The notes beneath the pieces were generated by a model. That model searched no databases and was not told the DNA's origin. It was given only the letters and a program-made list of their open reading frames with translations. A stretch of DNA of 28,502 nucleotides, from positions 1 to 28,502 of the forward strand of contig JALLBK010000438.1 of assembly GCA_036940085.1 (NCBI GenBank), in the 5' to 3' direction. The translations under genes were made by a program, and so were the position numbers. Origin of the DNA: Discostella pseudostelligera. Lineage: Eukaryota; Bacillariophyta; Thalassiosirophyceae; Thalassiosirales; Thalassiosiraceae. Below, one piece after another: positions 20,409 to 28,502 of this stretch (position 1 is its first letter; each line of letters opens with the position of its first letter).

Positions 20409-21694
20409 ATGTCATCAACAAACAAGAGACGAGTTAACGCCGCTGTTTCAACCTTTGCACTCTTCGTTTCGACATTTGGGCTGGTTTGTGTCATCGAGGT
20501 AGAAGATCTGCATTTATATTTGTACCGACAGAATGAGGATCATGATATTCGACAACAAATTATTATAAATGCTACAACATTCAATCATTCCTCTCGACTC
20601 ATCGTTAGAGATGAGGAATCGAAACAAGAGAAGTTCGCGCGCTTATCCAGTCTCTATTCGAACATTGCAGTACCTCCGAAGGGGAAGAAACGAGACCAAA
20701 ACAAGAAGAAGCAGCGGTGGCGTTCACCATCACCGGCGTGTCATCCTCACTTTCATCATCTCACATTGAATACAGCATGGTCATGGTCCGATGCTACGAA
20801 ATTTAAACGGATATACTTCTATCATGCGCGTAAGGCGGGTGGAACGTCCTTGGCAAATTACTTTTCGAGGGTAGCGGATCATTACGGACTAGAGTTTGAC
20901 CAAGGAGAATGGATTGAGGCAGAGGAACCAGGAACTCATCAGGTTCCAACGTTTTATGTTACTCATTTGAGAGAGCCAGTGAGTTGAAAATGGGACATGA
21001 TGCTCTTTGTTATTGATATATGGTACTGTTACTCATCNTTGCTTGTCACTGAATACACCCAATTCATGCATATTGCGTTAAAATAGACTCAGGGAGATGG
21101 AATTGTCGAGATCTCATAAAAATGCGCGCTAAGAAATTCACAGCAACGGAAGACGATGCCATGAAACTCGAAACTTGGAATGCCACCGGCGGTCACTCCC
21201 CGTTCACATGTCCGCAAAATCGTTTCAAATTGGGAGAATGTGCAGTCAATTGCTACACGCAGTGGTTTACGGGCGCTTGTCCCGAACATAATACGACAAT
21301 ATCTCAACTATATCAAGCAGCAATGGTGACATTGCTCCGATACAACTTTATTGTGGTACTGGAAAGGATGATCGATCCCGACTATGTCTCGGCGGTGGAG
21401 GAAATGTTTGGTGTTCCTGAATTTGATCTACAACGCGCTGCATTTTGTGAACGAGTATCTCACAAAGCAAACACTTTGGTTCCACTGGTGATAAAGAATG
21501 ATACCGTGGAGAAGTTAATTGAGCTGAACGAGGTTGATATTGGCTTGTACAATGTACTCACGGATTGTTTGGATAGAAACGATGATGGCAAACGGTACAA
21601 TTTTCCTAAATTTGATGGAGATAGATTCGATATGCATAGCGAAGGACGGAGAAGAGATAAGGCAGGGAAAAAACAAACAAGTTCATATCAATAG
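20409..21694 (+). CDS. Golgi-type sulfotransferase (type II membrane protein), one junction unresolved
   Basis: PAPS-dependent carbohydrate-sulfotransferase-like protein. Exon 1 (20409-20978) has a short basic N-terminus and one hydrophobic anchor (about 11-30), as in type II Golgi enzymes. It then carries the 5'-phosphosulfate loop HARKAGGTSLANYF and ends at the 3'-phosphate region THLREP with a GTGAGT donor. The last exon runs from about 21087 (after AAATAG) to the TAG at 21694, starting GRWNCRDL and containing four to six Cys (CPQNRF, ECAVNCYTQW, GACPEH) likely paired in the lumen. The donor ends in phase 0 but the acceptor needs one preceding base, so the two do not join in frame. The family normally has a Ser-Arg-containing helix exactly there. 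An undetermined base (N) lies at 21038 in the gap. Either a small exon is missing from the assembly or a non-canonical donor at 20983 is used. The 3' end overlaps the F-box gene. Confidence 0.72.
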
Positions 21695-23162
21695 AGGAAT
21701 ATAAATACTGATATGAATGATCGACCAAGGACTTGACCGACTCAAACGCGTCGTACCAGCTGTCATACTCCTTAGTACCATAACGCTTCCGCATGATACC
21801 TTCTAAATGAACAACATTGTGGGACCAGCAGCGATGACCTCCCTGTTGGAACAAATGTGCAGAGAGTGCCATCGTCGCCCCAACTTCTTGCAGAGAAGCC
21901 TCGGTCGTACCCTGAATAAACTGCTTGCAGAAATTACTATCTTTCCTGAGAGACAAACCGTGCTGCCGGAGCTCGTGAACCAAGTCCTCACGCCTTAGGA
22001 CCTTTACATATTTCATCACGATAGCCGACGGATTTTTGGTATCACCATCCTTCTGCTTTGCGCGCAAAATTGATACGATGCCTGTACAAGTCTCCATCAC
22101 ATCGCCCCGGCCATACTCCAAGAACTCTCGGATAGTTGCATTCCGTGTCCAGACATAGTCTGGAACTTGTAGAATCCACTCTTCACCACCCACAAGCTCC
22201 AAAAGAGTCTGGTGAAAGGCTTTGCGGTAGCCCTCCAGACGACCCAATCTATCCTTTTCTATTTGAATCGTCTCCTTGATACTCTCAAGTATGCCATCAT
22301 CTCCCGTCTTGGCATATGCTTCCTTCTCGGCGAGCTTGACCGTCCTAACATCGACACCACTGCCTTTCATCAACTCATCCACTTCCGCTCGTCTTGCATT
22401 CTGCAATCCCAGTGCGATGGCCTCCTCCTTGATCTTTGTAAGATTTTTCTTGGCGCCATTAGCCACGTACTTCTTCACAAGGCTCGTGAGATCCGCATCG
22501 CGTTGATATTCCATTTCCATATTATGTTCTTTCATGATGGCCTGGATCTCCGCCTGCCTCCCGGCGCGAATACGTTTGTTCTCCTCACGTTTCAAGCGAG
22601 CACTACTGGATGCCTGGTTCTTGGTCTCTAGGGCTGTCTCAAACTCTTCCACAGTCGGATACACGGAGCTGAGATGCGAAACGATGGTTGACACCTTGTA
22701 GACGTGTGCGGTACAACGCCTCGACAAGCGTACTGAAGTGTAACGAAGCTTCCGGATAACGGCATCCGGAATCATCAATGCCATGGCCGTCTTCTTCGTC
22801 ACACCATTGATATTCATTCGGGATGCATCTGCAAATGCCATTGTCACCAAGGGACGAGGGAGACGATTCCATCGCTGCTTTGTAATGCTTTTAGCAAAGG
22901 GTTCAAGATGACGTTCAACGGCCGCACGAAGAGATTTGCAAGTGCATGATAATGAAAATGCTGCCATCATGGTTATCGACTCGGAGTCAAAATCTACGAT
23001 GTAGGATGTAATGCGCGTCGTGATATCCACGGGAAGGTCCATAAATGTCGCTGAAGGCGACAATGACGTTGACGATGCCGCATCACTCCTTCGTCGACTC
23101 TTTTTGTTCGAAGTAGACGAGGCGCCACTATTCTTTCGCTTGGTCGACTTGGATCGAGGCAT
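21606..23162 (-). CDS. F-box-like coiled-coil protein
   Basis: Single-exon 518-residue protein of unknown precise role. The start is the ATG at 23162; the frame upstream to 23180 opens only at TTG. It has a Lys/Arg/Ser-rich N-terminus (MPRSKSTKRKN and KKSRRRS) resembling a nuclear localisation signal. An F-box-like helical motif follows at about 41-85 (DLPVDITTRITSYIVD, then AFSLSCTCKSLRAAV); F-boxes recruit SKP1 in SCF ubiquitin ligases. Residues about 175-310 are highly charged and probably coiled coil (EFETALETKNQASSSARLKR; EAIALGLQNARRAEVDELMK). The C-terminal part has no recognised substrate-binding repeats (no LRR, WD40 or Kelch). The final 30 residues are hydrophobic and antisense to the 3' end of the sulfotransferase CDS, so the true C-terminus may differ. 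Confidence 0.7.
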   Translation of the reverse strand: MPRSKSTKRKNSGASSTSNKKSRRRSDAASSTSLSPSATFMDLPVDITTRITSYIVDFDSESITMMAAFSLSCTCKSLRAAVERHLEPFAKSITKQRWNRLPRPLVTMAFADASRMNINGVTKKTAMALMIPDAVIRKLRYTSVRLSRRCTAHVYKVSTIVSHLSSVYPTVEEFETALETKNQASSSARLKREENKRIRAGRQAEIQAIMKEHNMEMEYQRDADLTSLVKKYVANGAKKNLTKIKEEAIALGLQNARRAEVDELMKGSGVDVRTVKLAEKEAYAKTGDDGILESIKETIQIEKDRLGRLEGYRKAFHQTLLELVGGEEWILQVPDYVWTRNATIREFLEYGRGDVMETCTGIVSILRAKQKDGDTKNPSAIVMKYVKVLRREDLVHELRQHGLSLRKDSNFCKQFIQGTTEASLQEVGATMALSAHLFQQGGHRCWSHNVVHLEGIMRKRYGTKEYDSWYDAFESVKSLVDHSYQYLYSSIDMNLFVFSLPYLFSVLRYAYRIYLHQI

Positions 23163-23813
23163 GGCTATGCATAAAGACAATGAAAAAGGTGCTGAAATTC
23201 AAGTGGAAGTTGTTAGTTGCATCAATCATTGGAAAATGAATGTCACACATTACACATTCACAGAGAATGGCCGTTGATATGGCATTGCAAGTCGCGGCCG
23301 CGACGCGACGCGAGCCCAAAGACAAAGATCGAACAAGACACCAGCCCAAAGATCAAACTCGCAGACCGCCGGCGCTGAATAGAGAGAGTTCAGAGTGACC
23401 AGATAACTGACTATAGGATAGATTTACCTGGCAGTGAAAGGAGAACGGCAACAGCTTGCGCTCGTACTGGAGAGGTAAAGGAAGAAGTGCGGCGTGCGGC
23501 GGCCTGCGGCAAGCAAGCTCAAGCAAGGCAGAGATGAGAATTCGATGTCAGAAAAATGGCGGGAAAAAAGATCTTTCGCAGTTCTCGCGCAAAACATTCT
23601 CTCACGTCACAATGTTGTACGGTACTCCAAAAATCTAAAATCTCCCGCCAAAACAACCTGCTTCGCGCCATTTTCATCTTTTTCCCGCTATATTTTCAAG
23701 ATTTCGTATTGAAATCCAACGTAGAAAGTCTGTGAAAATGCGGGAGAGCGAGGTGATGCACCAAGCAAAGACCAACAAAAACAACGAGAGACGACGACGA
23801 CGACGACATCAAG
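23163..23813. promoter_or_regulatory. Divergent promoter with E2F-like site cluster
   Basis: 651 bp between the F-box gene and the triple-repeat membrane protein. Within 131 bp there are GGCGGGAAAA (23558-23567), CTCCCGCCAAAA (about 23642-23653), TTCGCGCC (about 23662-23669) and TTTCCCGC (23681-23688), all close to the E2F/DP consensus TTTSSCGC. A (GAC)n run lies just before the 23814 ATG. No convincing ORF is present. Confidence 0.4.
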
Positions 23814-24839
23814 ATGAACCATCTCTTTCACCACTGTTGCCATGGCTGTTGCGATTGGCAACGTCGTCATAAAAGCGAATCCTCTGTCCTAGCCTTCATG
23901 CAAGTCCTTGGAGCAAAGTTACTCTTGGAGGTGATGGGAGCGGCGGGTGCCATCTGGGGAGCAGCAGATATACTCTTTCTTCGTGACACCTCCGTTGGCA
24001 ATGAGAGAATGCGCCTCTTGGCCATGTTTGTCGGCGTGGTATTCTTCATTAGATATTGGTGGGCTATTAAACATTGGTGGAGCCATCAGCATGATTATTT
24101 ACCAATTAAGGTACACCATCGACGTACGCATCGGCTTTCATTCTTTCAGATACACTCATCGAAATTCGTTTTGCATGTACTGGGAGGATCTGGCGCAATT
24201 TGGGGATGTGCCGAGGCAGTTACTTTAAGAAATGCGGATAATGCACTGGGTTGGAGAATTGCGGCGATGTCAGTGGGGACCATGTTTTTAATTCGTTGGG
24301 TCTTTGAGATACTCGCGTATTGTTTATATATGTCGACACTGTGGTCCGATCCGTCGTCAATACACATGATAATCGTTCGATGGTATGAGGCCTTCATTGT
24401 CAAACTCATCCTTGAGGTGTTTGGAGCCGTGGGTGCTGTTTGGGGTTTCAGTGAAATCGTAACATTGAGAACATCAGAGACAAATGACGTTTGGAGACCT
24501 ATTTCAATTGTGGTCGGAGTAATATTCCTTATGCGATGGATGCTTTATTTGATTGGATTTATAAAGTCGGGGGGTTCATCTGCTGCTGATCAAGCAAAGG
24601 GAGACGATTCTCATTCTGATGATGTAAACGATATCGAGAGAAACGATCTTGAATTCGAGGTAACAGATTCTCAATACTGGGATGTAATATCATCTGAAAA
24701 ATCGACTACGTCGACGGAAAGGGATACTTCTTCTGTCGAGAGTGAAGAACCTCCGCAACCACCCCAATCCCTTCCACCTAAACTTACAAAAGTATCGACG
24801 CCCCAGAAACGATACACAAAGCAATACACGGTGCCATGA
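23814..24839 (+). CDS. Membrane protein with three GAxGAxWG repeats, family not recognised
   Basis: Single-exon 341-residue protein; I do not recognise the family. It contains three copies of an approximately 80-residue unit. Each starts with K-x3-(E/H)-V-x-G-(A/G)-x-G-A-x-W-G and ends the first helix with a (T/F)LR turn: residues 35-57 (EVMGAAGAIWGAADILFLR), 117-139 (HVLGGSGAIWGCAEAVTLR) and 197-219 (EVFGAVGAVWGFSEIVTLR). Each is followed by a second helix, with a VG and an aromatic IRxW/MRW end (FVGVVFFIRYW, SVGTMFLIRWV, VVGVIFLMRWM). That predicts six membrane helices as three hairpins, with Gly-zipper packing. The N-terminus is Cys/His-rich (HHCCHGCCDW, residues 6-15), possibly acylated or metal-binding. 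The C-terminal 90 residues are acidic, Ser/Pro-rich and probably cytosolic. The ATG at 23814 is the only sensible start. Function is not inferred. Confidence 0.85.
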   Translation: MNHLFHHCCHGCCDWQRRHKSESSVLAFMQVLGAKLLLEVMGAAGAIWGAADILFLRDTSVGNERMRLLAMFVGVVFFIRYWWAIKHWWSHQHDYLPIKVHHRRTHRLSFFQIHSSKFVLHVLGGSGAIWGCAEAVTLRNADNALGWRIAAMSVGTMFLIRWVFEILAYCLYMSTLWSDPSSIHMIIVRWYEAFIVKLILEVFGAVGAVWGFSEIVTLRTSETNDVWRPISIVVGVIFLMRWMLYLIGFIKSGGSSAADQAKGDDSHSDDVNDIERNDLEFEVTDSQYWDVISSEKSTTSTERDTSSVESEEPPQPPQSLPPKLTKVSTPQKRYTKQYTVP

Positions 24840-24947
24840 CGACATGATGTATAGTAGGATAAGTGATCAATAACTAGAATTGACGCAGTACAGTGATTCC
24901 ATTGCCTACTACCACGAATAATTGTCGCTTGACATCATGCATTTACT
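24840..24947. other. Convergent spacer
   Basis: 108 bp between the stop codons of the triple-repeat protein and chorismate mutase; only 3' UTR sequence is expected and nothing else is seen. Confidence 0.5.
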
Positions 24948-26322
24948 TCATGAAACAATTCGTCTCGGAATCAGCTCCGTCACGTCCACACTCATCCTAT
25001 CTGAGGCAAACTCAGCCGGTGGCTTCCTCCCGCATCTTAAAAACAAATACGCCACCTCGATATCCTTTGTAATTGGAATGATTAACTGTCGATAGATGCT
25101 TTCAATAATTAATGGATCCACCTTCCCCTCCTCTTCATTATCCTCATCTTTTGCTGCGGCACAGTCCCCACCTTCTCCATTTGTCGCAACAGACATCGAC
25201 GGCTCCCTACCATACGTCCGAGCTTTCAGCCGTGCTCGTGTCAAAACCTGCTCTTCGACTGCTGAATTGGTCAACAGTTTCATAACTCCTTCGGCGTCAC
25301 CGTCATCCACAAGTTGTTGAAATCCAGTTGGATTGCTCCGATATTTACTCTCAGCCACGAATTTTCCATAATGTATTCGTTTCGACAAGGCCTGCAATGC
25401 AGCAATATCCGCAAGCACCGTCGAACCATACTGTTCATCATCTCCCTTTTCGGTGATGGCGGGCAATACTACATTTAGATACTTTTCATACAATATTTTG
25501 TTCCAATTCAATTGATTGATGGCATTATCGTTGGAGAGTAGGTCGGGATATTCTAACTCCGCGAGAGAATTGCTTCGTTTGGGTAATCGAGAGGGGAAGA
25601 AGGCATGTTCCTCGGGCGATTCGTATCTGCGCACGATACTATGGAGTGCTTCCTGCATGAGTATGATTTCGAGTATTTGTTTAGAGAGATGGGTGAGAAC
25701 AATAATATTCATATTTTGCATGAGTTGGTAATTGCAAAAAGGAGGTTGAATACTGATAGTTGATAGGCCTTACCGTTCCAATGAACATGAAATCCAAAAA
25801 CGACAACTCTTCCTGCTGTTCTTCTTCATCATCCCCATCGGCGCTTTTCAGTAAGCTATTGCTGCTACTACTTACCGGAGGCACGCCCAACCCAGGAACT
25901 CCACCCACCTTGTACACTATGTCATTAAGTCGGAATTGAGCTCGTTCAATTAATGCAAAGATGATAGTCTCTTCTTGACGGATGAGGGTGGATCGAATGT
26001 AGTCTAACGAGAGTAGATCGCGCGTTGTGATATTTTCTTCGCTAATCGTCGTCGGAGTTATTGGTGTTGTCAGTGTGGTGGTGGATGTGGAAGATTCGGC
26101 CTTGATGGCAGTGGTGCTGCCGCTGGGTGACGACGCGACGTCAGCACGCGACGCCTCCGCTGTCGAGAATAATAATCGAGATGACGATGACCATCTATGA
26201 TGACGAATCGATGGCATGGGTAGAGGAGCGTAGGCATCACTGCAGTGGCAGTACGCCGTGAAGAACAATAGGAGGTGGAGGAGCAACATCAATACCAATA
26301 CCATTACATCAAACATGGCCAT
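24948..26322 (-). CDS. Plastid-targeted chorismate mutase (eukaryotic AroQ type)
   Basis: Converts chorismate to prephenate, the committed step to Phe and Tyr, in the plastid. Exon 1 is 26322-25774 and exon 2 is 25652-24948, with a 121-bp GT-AG intron in phase 0, giving 417 residues. Chosen start: first ATG (26322), because the frame upstream opens only at GTG (26547). The leader is bipartite: a signal peptide-like stretch ([17 protein letters not shown]) then DAYAPLP, an AYAP form of the diatom ASAFAP plastid cleavage motif. Core residues match the yeast Aro7-type fold: [20 protein letters not shown] (catalytic Arg), [16 protein letters not shown] (Arg and Lys) and [12 protein letters not shown] (Thr and Glu). 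[13 protein letters not shown] begins exon 2 properly. Residues between the leader and the core are Ser/Thr-rich. Yeast and plastid plant forms are regulated by Trp/Tyr/Phe; whether this one is cannot be read. It is convergent with the triple-repeat gene. Confidence 0.93.
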
Positions 26323-26925
26323 GGTTGAGGTGTGAGTGTGGCGGGGTGACGGACACACACAAGATGATGGATGCACTGCCAGGTGGAAGCAGGTGGAAGC
26401 CTGGCCTCCGCGTGGCGGTGAAGTCAATAAACACACCCTGCCACCCAACAATAGCACCCACTTACCACTACACTCAGTGGGTGTTGTTGGTTGACCACTG
26501 ACCACCCAAAAACAAATACACTGAGAATTAGTGTGATGGTGGATCACCCACTCCTACCCACTGAGAATGGGTGCTGGTGACCACCAATTACATTCAGAAT
26601 GGGTGCTAGTACTACTAACTACTAACCACTAACCATGATCCAATTCAACATTCTCCATTGAGAATGGAGGTGCTGATTGGTGCCCAATTACTACACATCA
26701 AGACCAGGAGGATGAGGTGGTCACAGCCAGAACAGAACAACAACATTAGTAGCAGATTAGTACCTTAGACTAACAACTACTAGATAGTATATTTGACCAC
26801 ACAGGAGTCTTTAAACCCCAAAGGCTTGAGCCAGCAGACAGCACAGCAGTACAAAACTGCTGTCTGAGAGTTGAACAACTCTCGTCCCCGCTCCCCTTCT
26901 TCCACCCAGAAAATTCCTGGGTAAC
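26323..26925. repeat. Gene-free region with degenerate repeats and hairpins
   Basis: Upstream of chorismate mutase. Degenerate units starting CACTGAGAATGGGTG-like begin at about 26471, 26519, 26559, 26591 and 26656 (spacing 48, 40, 32 and 65 bp), several ending CCACCAATTAC or similar. At 26374-26404 AGGTGGAAGC is directly repeated. Two adjacent inverted repeats lie at 26835-26866 and 26866-26883. No ORF is credible. Confidence 0.45.
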
Positions 26926-27331
26926 AGGGTGTCCCCGCACCAGGGGACAAATTTGTCAAACTGTCACCTGTTGAACTGCCGAACTGTCGAACTGTCGAAC
27001 TCAAACAGCTCAGATAAGCAGATGGACAGATTTGTCTTTTGTGTCTGTTCCGGCGACTTTTCGAAAAGAATTTCATCACTTCTTTCATCTTGCAAACAAC
27101 ATGATGGCAAGGGTTGCTCAAATTCATTTCTAAGAATGGGGCAAAGCTCTACATGATATTGAGTACCAGGCCTACGTGTGCTGATGAATTTCAAATTTAT
27201 CATGTTGACAGCAGGTCGACAGCAGATCTGTCATTGGTCGCTTGGCGATACGTTTTGCGATTACGACAGTTTGACAGTTGGACAGTTGGACAGGGACAGT
27301 TTGACAAATTTGTCCCCTGCGGGGACACCCT
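26926..27331. mobile_element. MITE-like element with nested-palindrome terminal inverted repeats
   Basis: 406 bp bounded by inverted repeats: left 26926-26965 (begins AGGGTGTCCCCGCA) and right 27295-27331. They match over 37 bp apart from a 3-nt insertion in the left copy. Each end holds two palindromes sharing GAC: GTCCCC-GGGGAC (3-nt loop on the right, 6 on the left) and the perfect GACAAATTTGTC. Internal to these are arrays of the octamer AACTGTCN, about four to five copies on each side in opposite orientation. This is the pattern of a non-autonomous DNA transposon with subterminal transposase-binding repeats. There is no transposase ORF inside. No target-site duplication is clear; TAA on both flanks is a weak candidate. 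Family unassigned. Confidence 0.65.
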
Positions 27332-27764
27332 AATATAAGAGACTGCTCTGTAGCTTCCTGCTCTCCTCACACAAGCTCAGCCGGGGACTGTCTCAATTGA
27401 TTGTTTCTTGTTTTCTCATTGATTGTTTCTTAGCTATTCATAAGGTACATAGTTAAAGTGTAGGGTTTATGGTCATAGTACATGGTTACATTTAAAGAAT
27501 GAATTGCTTCAAAATACCTATTCATTTGTTCAATTATTAAAAGTTAACAAATGCTGTGGCTGTGGTAGATCACGTAAACTAGCTTGGTATCTGGCAATGC
27601 TATCACTAAACTGCATTGAGTTCATTACTACTTGAAGCAATACATGTTCTCGTCACAGTAGTTAGTACTCATTCAGGAAGTCTTCATTGCAGCAAGTTAT
27701 CACATTGTTAATATTCTTATTTAGACTTCTCTAATCCTCATACACATATCCCATGATGCATTGC
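27332..27764. other. AT-rich gene-free stretch
   Basis: 433 bp of unassigned sequence between the MITE-like element and the decayed frame. ATTGATTGTTTCTT is directly repeated (about 27397 and 27418). No ORF, RNA gene or clear structure is seen. Confidence 0.4.
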
Positions 27765-28502
27765 TTAGTTATCACTCTTCTCCAACCTAGTGGATGCCCT
27801 TGTCCTCTTGTTTGGTTTCTTTTGCTGTTAATTCTTCTCAGAGGCTGCCTTCCTTTTCCACTGCAGCTCAATCATAGGGTTATTATCATCATCATCATCG
27901 TCATCATCAGAGCACTCTTCCTCTTCCTCCCCGCCCCACTACTCTTCCTTGCACCTCTGCCTGCTGTGACTGTCACACGGTCTTCCTCCTCTCCCTCTCT
28001 GTCACTATCCCCATCCTCCTCTTGGACACCCCTTTTACCACGCGCTCATCTTCCTTGCTTGAACTCTCTTCTCCAGCACCATTGCGGTTATTGTCCACAT
28101 GCAATGCGGATTCCAAATCATGCAACTGGTTGCCCCCCCTTCCCCTGATACAATCCAAATCCAATTAGTGGCCCACCATCATCGTCAGAGTCATAGTCAA
28201 ACTCACCGTGCCATTACCCCCTCCTTATCAACAGCCATATTCTTCTTCTCATCCCTCATTTTCAGCAATTTGCTAAGGCTGGAACTGGAGGACAGTCAGC
28301 AATATTACCATTGACAAACTCTTCCTACTCTGAATAATCCATCCAGTTATCATGCAGGAACTTGAACCAAGGGAAGAGCTATTCCTTGCTGAATTCAATA
28401 AGTGCATCTGTGTAGATACTGTCCACCCCATCCCATGCATATTGTTTCCTCAGCTTGCTCTTCGTCAATGCCTTCACATTTAACTTGCTCACCTCCAATC
28501 TC
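27765..28502 (-). pseudogene. Decayed coding frame, 5' end beyond the window
   Basis: Reading from the window edge toward lower coordinates, one minus-strand frame has protein-like composition. It contains VKALTKSKLRKQYAWDGVD, then FPWFKFLHDNWMDYSE, but with TAG codons at 28379-28381 and 28325-28327 and TGA at 28262-28264. Beyond that the frame shifts: an open stretch follows from 28164 to 27973, then an acidic run (five Glu, Cys, Ser, eight Asp) with PMIELQWKRKAASEKN, one TAA, and a basic tail ending RLEKSDN at TAA 27765. The stops after Glu could be single G-to-T changes. I interpret this as the remains of a gene, perhaps of a mobile element, but recognise no family. An intron-containing live gene is less likely because three stops lie in one continuous protein-like frame. 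Confidence 0.4.

Noticed and set aside
23163..23180. F-box gene start at 23180
   Set aside because: The codon is TTG; the ATG at 23162 is six codons downstream and precedes the basic leader.
23790..23810. (GAC)n run as a regulatory repeat
   Set aside because: Short microsatellite of a type common in this window, with no evidence of function.
26323..26547. N-terminal extension of chorismate mutase from 26547
   Set aside because: It opens at GTG and would bury the signal-peptide-like segment; the ATG at 26322 places it at the N-terminus.
26471..26691. CRISPR-like repeat array
   Set aside because: Units are degenerate, irregularly spaced and in a eukaryotic context with no cas genes.
26915..27340. 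8-bp or TTAA target-site duplication for the MITE-like element
   Set aside because: Flanking 8-mers differ and no TTAA is present; only TAA on both sides, not strictly adjacent to symmetrical ends.
27753..28148. 131-codon plus-strand ORF with Ile/Leu/Ser runs
   Set aside because: It is the antisense of the Asp/Glu-rich decayed frame and shows only low-complexity hydrophobic sequence.

Overview
The window reads as nuclear DNA of a diatom, most likely a centric one. The evidence is GT-AG introns of mostly 70-120 bp, intron-poor compact genes, a plastid-type bipartite leader with an AYAP cleavage motif on chorismate mutase, and a gene set typical of stramenopile algae (SLC13 carrier with RCK domains, MLO-like membrane protein, Golgi-type sulfotransferase). 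No bacterial operon features are present. The lineage is an inference; no marker gene in the window proves it.

Layout. Ten protein genes fill 57-26322 and alternate strand without exception. In order they are: RTEL1-type helicase (+, 57-4864, 5 exons); TPR protein with a Tudor/SH3-like insert (-, 4973-6103); SLC13-family carrier with four RCK_C-like segments and an ACT-like segment (+, 6578-10316, 7 exons); MATE transporter (-, 10469-12487); MLO-like protein with a second membrane module and microexons (+, 12926-18013); MFS transporter (-, 18251-19756); sulfotransferase (+, 20409-21694, one unresolved junction at an N); F-box/coiled-coil protein (-, 21606-23162); an unrecognised protein built from three copies of a GAxGAxWG membrane repeat (+, 23814-24839); and plastid chorismate mutase (-, 24948-26322, 2 exons). 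The alternation produces divergent promoters of about 440-650 bp and short or overlapping convergent 3' ends. The divergent intergenic regions carry candidate CRE-like (TGACGTCA) and E2F-like (TTTCCCGC) sites.

From about 26323 the character changes to repeat-rich, gene-free DNA. It holds degenerate 30-65 bp repeats, a pair of hairpins, a 406-bp MITE-like element (26926-27331) whose ends are nested palindromes followed by an octamer array, and a decayed minus-strand reading frame (27765-28502) that runs off the window.

The genes do not form one pathway. Four are transporters or polytopic membrane proteins (SLC13, MATE, MLO-like, MFS), one is a novel-looking membrane protein, and one is a shikimate-pathway enzyme. 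The strongest candidates for something undescribed are the triple-repeat membrane protein, the ACT-containing SLC13 carrier, the MLO-like protein with very small exons, and the architecture of the MITE-like element. All gene models come from reading splice sites and frame closure by eye; no search or transcript data were available.
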